In this document: in pieces, positions 59,792-64,000 of the stretch
Layout of the letters: each line of letters starts with the position of its first letter
How positions within the stretch are numbered: position 1 is the stretch's first letter
Notes under the pieces: model-generated
Databases searched by the model: none
What the model was told of the DNA's origin: nothing
What the model saw: only the letters and a program-made list of their open reading frames with translations
Translations under genes and position numbers: made by a program
Source of the DNA: Prochlorococcus sp. AG-355-N16
GTDB taxonomy: Bacteria > Cyanobacteriota > Cyanobacteriia > PCC-6307 > Cyanobiaceae
Assembly (NCBI GenBank): GCA_003278545.1
Contig: QCEF01000002.1
Location: 62,001-126,000 of the forward strand
Direction of reading: 5' to 3'
Length of the DNA: 64,000 nucleotides

Positions 59792-59825
59792 AAGAGTCAG
59801 CCTGTATCCCTACTAGCTGACTCTT
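59792..59825. terminator. Perfect 10-bp stem-loop
   Basis: AAGAGTCAGC and GCTGACTCTT pair perfectly over a 14-nt loop. On the minus strand the stem ends in five T, so it could stop transcription in that direction or end a small RNA. Confidence 0.5.
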
Positions 59826-60036
59826 CTAATATATTAATTTAAATTACTTCTAAATGAGGATATACCTATAAAAAAACGAGATGAAAAACTTGTATTTTTT
59901 TTCAATATTAAAAAAATCGGAACAAAAATAAAAACAAACATAAGGTATATTTCGACACATATATGTAACAATTTTTAAATTTAGCTGACAAAAAAAGGGA
60001 CTATTCCTAATTTTCTTTACATTTCTAAATAATTAT

Positions 60037-60052
60037 GTTATATTTAGTTACA
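60037..60052 (+). promoter_or_regulatory. HLR1-like site upstream of hli
   Basis: GTTATATTTAGTTACA differs by one base from the HLR1 pattern (G/T)TTACA(T/A)(T/A)NN(G/T)TTACA recognised by RpaB in cyanobacteria. It ends 16 nt before the hli start. Predicted only. Confidence 0.5.
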
Positions 60053-60068
60053 TTATCACAAATTCAAA

Positions 60069-60176
60069 ATGACTCCAGAAGCAGAACGTTTTAACGGTTG
60101 GGCAGCAATGTTAGGTTTTGTTGCAGCAGTTGGTGCCTATGTCACAACAGGCCAGATCATACCAGGTTGGTTCTAA
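60069..60176 (+). CDS. hli: Hli protein, 35-residue form
   Basis: MTPEAERFNGWAAMLGFVAA then GAYVTTGQIIPGWF. The ExxNGxxAMxGF helix is the Hli chlorophyll-binding motif, with almost no lead. The TTGQIIPG tail is the class also seen in cyanophage hli genes. The stop codon overlaps the next ATG (TAATG). Confidence 0.9.
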   Translation: MTPEAERFNGWAAMLGFVAAVGAYVTTGQIIPGWF

Positions 60177-60316
60177 TGAAAAATAACGAACCAAAAATAG
60201 TTGAAAAAGAAAAAATTGTTGCTGAAAAGCTTAACGGTAGATTCGCAATGTTAGGTTTTGTTGCTCTAGTTGGAGCTTATTTAACTACAGGTCAAATCAT
60301 TCCAGGTTTTATCTAA
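60176..60316 (+). CDS. hli: Hli protein, 46-residue form
   Basis: Starts in the TAATG overlap. KIVAEKLNGRFAMLGFVALV then GAYLTTGQIIPGFI. Operon with the previous hli; a terminator follows. The two proteins share nearly the same helix, suggesting tandem duplication. Confidence 0.9.
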   Translation: MKNNEPKIVEKEKIVAEKLNGRFAMLGFVALVGAYLTTGQIIPGFI

Positions 60317-60339
60317 TAAAAATTTTTTTTCATAATAAG

Positions 60340-60371
60340 CTTAATTTGTAATCAAATTAGGTTTTTTTTTT
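60340..60371 (+). terminator. Intrinsic terminator of the hli pair
   Basis: CTTAATTTG and CAAATTAGG form a 9-bp stem (one G-T pair) over a 4-nt loop, followed by ten T. Confidence 0.78.
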
Positions 60372-60435
60372 AATGGTTTTTTTTGATAAAAAATGATCTT
60401 TTTTTAATTGAGGTTTGAATAATCCTATTTGCGAG

Positions 60436-60465
60436 AAAAAAAGTATGCTGCTAAAAATCAGCATA
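60436..60465 (-). terminator. Terminator-like hairpin, minus strand
   Basis: TATGCTG and CAGCATA (60444-60465) pair over an 8-nt loop and on the minus strand lead into a seven-T tract. No minus-strand gene is seen just upstream, so it may end an unannotated transcript. Confidence 0.45.
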
Positions 60466-60526
60466 AAAACTCTATCTCATTTCTAAAACTTAGATTGAAA
60501 TTTTTTTTGGTTTTAAGGAATATATT

Positions 60527-60613
60527 ATGATCCAAGTTGGTTTGAAAAGATTTTCTTGGTTAGTTTATAATCTTTATTCGAAGGCAAGAAATCAAATTAA
60601 GAAGATTTATTAG
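60527..60613 (+). CDS. 28-residue basic peptide, possible
   Basis: ATG with AAGGA seven nt upstream. Encodes MIQVGLKRFSWLVYNLYSKA and a basic tail. Coding is supported only by the ribosome site. Confidence 0.35.
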   Translation: MIQVGLKRFSWLVYNLYSKARNQIKKIY

Positions 60614-60782
60614 CAACAATATGAAAGAACATAATTTTTGTTCCTAGAAAAGCTGAAGAAGGAAAATGATTAATATTAAAAATATTTTAAAAAGAAATAT
60701 TAATTTGATTAATTTTTCTCCTTTAAAACTTAAATTAATTCGTTAATTGATGTTATCTTTATCGAAATAATTCGAGTATTTT

Positions 60783-60911
60783 ATGAGAGTAAAACTTGAA
60801 CCGGATACAGCATTTATTGGCAAAAAGTTCGCATATATATTTCTAGGAATAATATTTAGCTTGAATGCCCTAGTTTTTATTTGGTTTTTCTTATTTTCAA
60901 ATTTAAAATAA
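60783..60911 (+). CDS. 42-residue membrane protein
   Basis: ATG ORF. Soluble lead (MRVKLEPDTAFIGKKF) and one helix (AYIFLGIIFSLNALVFIWFF). No family recognised. Confidence 0.52.
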   Translation: MRVKLEPDTAFIGKKFAYIFLGIIFSLNALVFIWFFLFSNLK

Positions 60912-60985
60912 AATATAGAATTTCGTTTAAAACTTTTAAATGATAAAGCTAAAACTAAAATTTTGTGAAAACTGTTTCTTAGAAA

Positions 60986-61192
60986 TTAAAAAATTCCTGG
61001 AATGATTTGACCAGTTGTTACATATGCACCTAATAATGCGACGAAACCAACCATAGCCCATCTACCGTTTACTTTTTCTGCATTTTGAGGATATCCATCG
61101 TAAGAAACAGTTTCATCAATGTAAGGCCTAGTTTCTGATGGGAACATATTCTGTCTTCCACCTGATTCTGTGGTAACTCCGGATTTTGTCAT
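60986..61192 (-). CDS. hli: Hli protein, 68-residue form
   Basis: A 40-residue polar lead, then AEKVNGRWAMVGFVALLGAY and VTTGQIIPGIF. Same helix and tail as the plus-strand pair. On the opposite strand, with its own HLR1-like site 16 nt upstream. Confidence 0.92.
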   Translation of the reverse strand: MTKSGVTTESGGRQNMFPSETRPYIDETVSYDGYPQNAEKVNGRWAMVGFVALLGAYVTTGQIIPGIF

Positions 61193-61207
61193 TAAAAGTA
61201 AAATAAT

Positions 61208-61223
61208 TGTAAACTAACGTAAC
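61208..61223 (-). promoter_or_regulatory. HLR1-like site upstream of hli
   Basis: On the minus strand GTTACGTTAGTTTACA differs from the HLR1 pattern by one base. Its distance from the start codon matches that of the plus-strand hli site. Confidence 0.5.
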
Positions 61224-61417
61224 ACAAATATTAACTTATGTAAACCAAAATCTTCAATATTTTTCCTCTAAGTACTTTGTTACAAGTTAATATGTGACAT
61301 TTCTGTTTAAAAAAATAACAAGCCATATTTTTTTTAATCAAATCACTTTTTGTTATCAAATTCACAACCAATCATCGTAAATAAGCATTTATACTCACAG
61401 TAAGTAATTTTACTTAG

Positions 61418-61526
61418 TAGAATGCTATTAGCATTTAGGAAGTGCTTAGCTGGTTAAATCAAATGTCTGAATTAACTAGGTCGTCATGAGCTTGCTGGTG
61501 GGATACTTGCAAGCTCTTTCATTTTT
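61418..61526 (+). ncRNA. Candidate small RNA with terminator
   Basis: TAGAAT at 61418 could be a -10 box. AATGC-TATTA-GCATT forms a small 5' hairpin (61421-61435). GAGCTTGC and GCAAGCTC (61488-61516) form a perfect 8-bp stem followed by TTTCATTTTT. No ORF fits between. Expected length about 95 nt. Not matched to a named family. Confidence 0.5.
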
Positions 61527-61650
61527 AAAAACGAGCAAATATACAAAACACACAAATAATTAATTGACCTAATGAAAAAAACTTGGAGATAATCTACTCA
61601 TGTCAAAGGTTTATTTATTTGCTAAATAAAAAATAGACTCAGCAAAATTT

Positions 61651-61749
61651 ATGTCTTTAGATTTTATTCTCATACCATTTTGTATTTTGATTATCCTTTT
61701 CCTTTTAAATCGAGAAAATATGATCTACAAAAAAAAATCAAAAGGTTAA
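61651..61749 (+). CDS. 32-residue membrane peptide
   Basis: ATG ORF with one helix (FILIPFCILIILFLL) and a basic tail (NRENMIYKKKSKG). No family recognised. Confidence 0.45.
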   Translation: MSLDFILIPFCILIILFLLNRENMIYKKKSKG

Positions 61750-62190
61750 ATAATATGATTTTTCCCAAAAAAAGCTCAATACTTAAGATCTAGAGATCTT
61801 ACAACTAATTTTTTCTAAAAATAATATATTTCAAAAAAAATCTTTAATAAAGTTTGCAAACCTTAGAGAATTTAGGAGAGAAACTATACTAAATTTTTTC
61901 TTAAAATTAATTTGTCCCAATATAGTTTTGCATTATTAATTTGATTTAGTTTTTGTTGGCAGTGTATGCAATTACATTCGTATCTGAAAGTTTTATTTTT
62001 CATGATTTAAAGCTTTTTTTTAAAGAAACCAAATTTCTTATTTTATTGCAAGTGTTAATAAATTATTCTTCTAATTTTTTATAGAAATTTAAAGAATTAA
62101 AATAATTTTCTTAACTATCAATTTTATTTTGGTTTCTAAATCATTGATATTTTATAATATTAAAAACGGCAGTAAAAAAATAAATCTCTT
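61750..62190. other. AT-rich intergenic before lptF-like gene
   Basis: 441 nt. A palindrome TAAGATCT-AG-AGATCTTA lies at 61784-61801. A 42-residue TTG-start ORF (61956-62084) is possible but unsupported. Probably carries the promoter of the downstream permease. Confidence 0.4.
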
Positions 62191-63396
62191 TTGAAACTTT
62201 CAAATCAATCACTAATTAAAAAAACTATTAATAAAATAATTTCGCCTTGGTATTTATTTCCCTTAATAGATAGATGGGTATTAGGTCAAATAATACCTCC
62301 TATGATATTTGCAATTTCTGCTTTTACAGTGATTTCATTATCAGTTGGGGTAATGTTTGACCTTATAAGGAAAATAGTTGAATTTGGTTTACCTTTATTT
62401 TTAGCTTTAAAAGTACTTTTTTTTAGTTTACCCAGTTTTTTAGTCTTATCATTCCCTATGGCAGTTTTACTTTCAACATTATTAGCCTATGGAAAATTAT
62501 CAAGCAATTCTGAATTGCTAGCATTGAAATCTTTGGGTATAAAAACTTCAAGAATTATTTCTCCAGCTATTGCTCTTTCAATATTTATGACAGGATTGAC
62601 TTTTTACTTTAACGATAATTTAGTTCCTGCGAGTAATAAATTAGCTGAAACGACATTGAGAGCAGGAATAGGAAGTTCCTTTAGCGCCGAGCAAGGAAAA
62701 GACAATATCATGTTTTCAAGATATGGATCTAGGATAAATGCATCAAATAAAAAACCAACAAAAACCAATACTTATCTCACTCATATATTTTATGCTTCAT
62801 GGTATGAAAACAACATTATGGAGGGAGTTACAGTTTTAGATTTTTCAAGAGAAGATTTTCAACAAATATTAAAGGCAAAGAATGGAAGATTTGACAAAAA
62901 AAGTTCTTCTTGGATATTTTCTGAAGGAAGTATTGTATCAATAGATCCAAGCGGACAAACTACAAATATTCAATTTAATAAATACACATATCCATTTATT
63001 GAAGGTCCTATGGAGCTTGCAAAAGTGCCTAAGAATGCAAATGAAATGACTTTAAAGCAGGCCATGCAAGCAGAAAAGATTTATGAAAAAACTGGAAACT
63101 CGAAGGAGGTAAGAAGAATTAAAGTCCGCATTCAAGAAAAATTCACTCTACCTTTTGCATGTTTGGTCTTTGGTTTAATAGGAAGTAGTCTGGGATGTAA
63201 ATCTAATTTAAGATCTTCAAAAAGTCAGGGATTTGGATTGAGCGTAATTCTTATATTAATTTATTACGTTATGTCATTTGTATTTAGTTCGTTCGGAGTA
63301 AAAGGTGTTTTACCTCCAATTTTTGCTGCATGGTTACCTGTCTTAATTTCTCTTGGAGGGGGAATTTATTTATTAAGAAAATCAAGTTACTTTTAA
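62191..63396 (+). CDS. LptF/LptG (YjgP/YjgQ) family permease
   Basis: 401 residues, TTG start. Membrane segments at about 28-48, 60-100 and near the C terminus flank a large periplasmic beta domain (about 120-290). DRWVLGQIIPPMIFAISAF and FSLPSFLVLSFPMAVLLSTL are typical of this family, which exports LPS to the outer membrane. It complements the lipid A genes at 15-19 kb. F versus G cannot be decided. Confidence 0.85.
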   Translation: MKLSNQSLIKKTINKIISPWYLFPLIDRWVLGQIIPPMIFAISAFTVISLSVGVMFDLIRKIVEFGLPLFLALKVLFFSLPSFLVLSFPMAVLLSTLLAYGKLSSNSELLALKSLGIKTSRIISPAIALSIFMTGLTFYFNDNLVPASNKLAETTLRAGIGSSFSAEQGKDNIMFSRYGSRINASNKKPTKTNTYLTHIFYASWYENNIMEGVTVLDFSREDFQQILKAKNGRFDKKSSSWIFSEGSIVSIDPSGQTTNIQFNKYTYPFIEGPMELAKVPKNANEMTLKQAMQAEKIYEKTGNSKEVRRIKVRIQEKFTLPFACLVFGLIGSSLGCKSNLRSSKSQGFGLSVILILIYYVMSFVFSSFGVKGVLPPIFAAWLPVLISLGGGIYLLRKSSYF

Positions 63397-63793
63397 TACT
63401 ATAGGCACATAAATAAGAATTTAAGCATTTAATAAAATTCTTTTGAGAGTAAAAGATTATTAGATCTTTATTTATCGTCTATTTTTTGATAACCATACCA
63501 ATCATGATAGTTGTTTTCTTGAATAAAATCATTATCTTGAGGTAATTCTATTTGCCAATTAACTATCTTTTATATTTGTTCATAATCATCAAAATTAATT
63601 ATCATTTCAAGAGAAGCAAGATAATTTTTATGCTTTTTTTCAACCTTTTTTGCCTTTCTACCAACCACTACTAAATAAAGAAAAATATTTTCTAATTTTT
63701 TTTACTTTTAATAAATTAAATTTATTATTTCGAATTTACATCAAATCATCAAAAATTACTTTTCATATTATTTCTACTAATCCGGTGATTCAA
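63397..63793. other. Intergenic containing a probable broken ORF
   Basis: 397 nt. No intact gene found; the minus-strand frame described separately (63468-63690) is interrupted by a stop. Confidence 0.4.
63468..63690 (-). pseudogene. Possible decayed gene with in-frame stop
   Basis: One minus-strand frame reads GRKAKKVEKKHKNYLASLEM, then INFDDYEQI, a TAA at 63570-63572, and continues KIVNWQIELPQDNDF with YHDWYGYQKIDDK before a second stop. Both halves look protein-like in composition. No good start codon for either half. Confidence 0.3.
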
Positions 63794-63937
63794 TTAATTA
63801 AACCAACCTTTTTTCTTTTCTTTAACTTTTGGCGAAGTCTGTATCTTAGGAGCCTCGTCTACTCTACCTTTAATAATCATTAAGGGAACTATTGCCCACA
63901 GAGTTAAAAATAAAATCCAGAATAGGTAAATGTTCAT
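63794..63937 (-). CDS. 47-residue membrane protein
   Basis: ATG ORF. One N-terminal helix (IYLFWILFLTLWAIVPLMII) and a basic tail (KGRVDEAPKIQTSPKVKEKK). No family recognised. Confidence 0.52.
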   Translation of the reverse strand: MNIYLFWILFLTLWAIVPLMIIKGRVDEAPKIQTSPKVKEKKKGWFN

Positions 63938-64000
63938 ACTATTAAAATCAATAAAATTATAATAAAAATAATTAAATATGATTCGTGAGTTTCTTTTTAA

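Larger units (their letters stand above)
59654..60068. other. Intergenic before hli cluster
   Basis: 415 nt with no confident gene. It contains a perfect 10-bp stem-loop (59792-59825) and the HLR1-like site (60037-60052). Otherwise AT-rich. Confidence 0.5.
60372..60782. other. Intergenic with hairpin and micro-ORF
   Basis: 411 nt. It contains a minus-strand terminator-like hairpin (60436-60465) and a 28-residue ORF (60527-60613). The remainder is AT-rich with no clear feature. Confidence 0.45.
61193..61650. other. Intergenic with HLR1-like site and candidate sRNA
   Basis: 458 nt without a protein gene. It holds the HLR1-like site at 61208-61223 and a promoter-plus-terminator unit at 61418-61526; both are listed separately. 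The rest is AT-rich with no clear feature. Confidence 0.5.

Noticed and set aside
61784-61801. TAAGATCT palindrome as an operator
   Set aside because: Palindromes of this AT-rich kind can arise by chance; no second copy or nearby regulator supports it.
63650-63883. 77-residue plus-strand ORF
   Set aside because: Composition of AT-rich noise and it overlaps the better minus-strand ORF at 63794-63937.
1-64000. CRISPR arrays, insertion sequences, prophage, attachment sites
   Set aside because: No regularly spaced repeats, transposase, integrase or phage structural gene was seen. The tRNA genes are not flanked by an integrase or obvious tRNA-end repeats.

Overview
The window looks like chromosome from a high-light-adapted Prochlorococcus (marine picocyanobacterium). 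The evidence is the very AT-rich sequence, tightly packed genes, a kaiB-kaiC pair with no kaiA, several high-light-inducible (Hli) proteins, a plant-type ferredoxin, NblS and KaiC next to each other, and many tiny membrane proteins. The organism call is an inference from gene content; no 16S rRNA gene is present.

Layout. 1-3.3 kb: the end of ilvC, cobD, an hli gene, small membrane or secreted proteins and HU. 3.7-10.1 kb: a glycogen-debranching enzyme, tRNA-Gly, a sugar-type symporter, an MlaE-type permease, DUF3119, DUF3086 and plsY. 10.1-14.7 kb: pyrF, tyrS, DUF1825, a GIY-YIG protein and pepA. 14.7-21.6 kb, minus strand: msrA, then an outer-membrane block (lpxB, lpxA, fabZ, lpxC, bamA) and purC. 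21.7-28.6 kb: purD and nblS facing kaiC-kaiB, then rplU-rpmA and a methyltransferase. 28.7-38.7 kb: housekeeping genes (truB, SpoIID-like, rnz, pentapeptide protein, petF, prmA, serA, PSII S4 protein, tRNA-Val, ICMT-like, PNPOx-like). 38.7-49.2 kb: DoxX, a photolyase-like protein whose domain order appears reversed, a stand-alone LigA-like adenylation domain, an SDR, murD, a pirin and others. 49.4-61.8 kb: an accessory-like stretch with about two dozen proteins under 90 residues, mostly single-helix membrane proteins, plus a DMT exporter, cupin, DUF805, two fatty-acid desaturases, DUF938 and a three-gene hli cluster with predicted HLR1-like sites and candidate small RNAs. 62.2-64 kb: an LptF/LptG-type permease, a probable broken ORF and a last micro-ORF.

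How the genes work together. The Lpx/FabZ/BamA block, the MlaE-like permease and the LptF/G-like permease cover building and transport for the outer membrane. NblS and the Hli proteins form a light-stress axis: HLR1-like motifs, the type bound by the NblS-RpaB pathway, lie just upstream of both hli transcription units at 60-61 kb. KaiBC without KaiA is the known reduced clock of this group.

The best candidates for something new are the permuted photolyase-like protein at 39580-40734 and the minimal ligase-like protein divergent from it at 41011-41760. After these come the sRNA-like element at 61418-61526 and the micro-protein archipelago, including a twin-CX3C protein and an acidic-tail family. 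All calls come from reading sequence and motifs; no database search was run.
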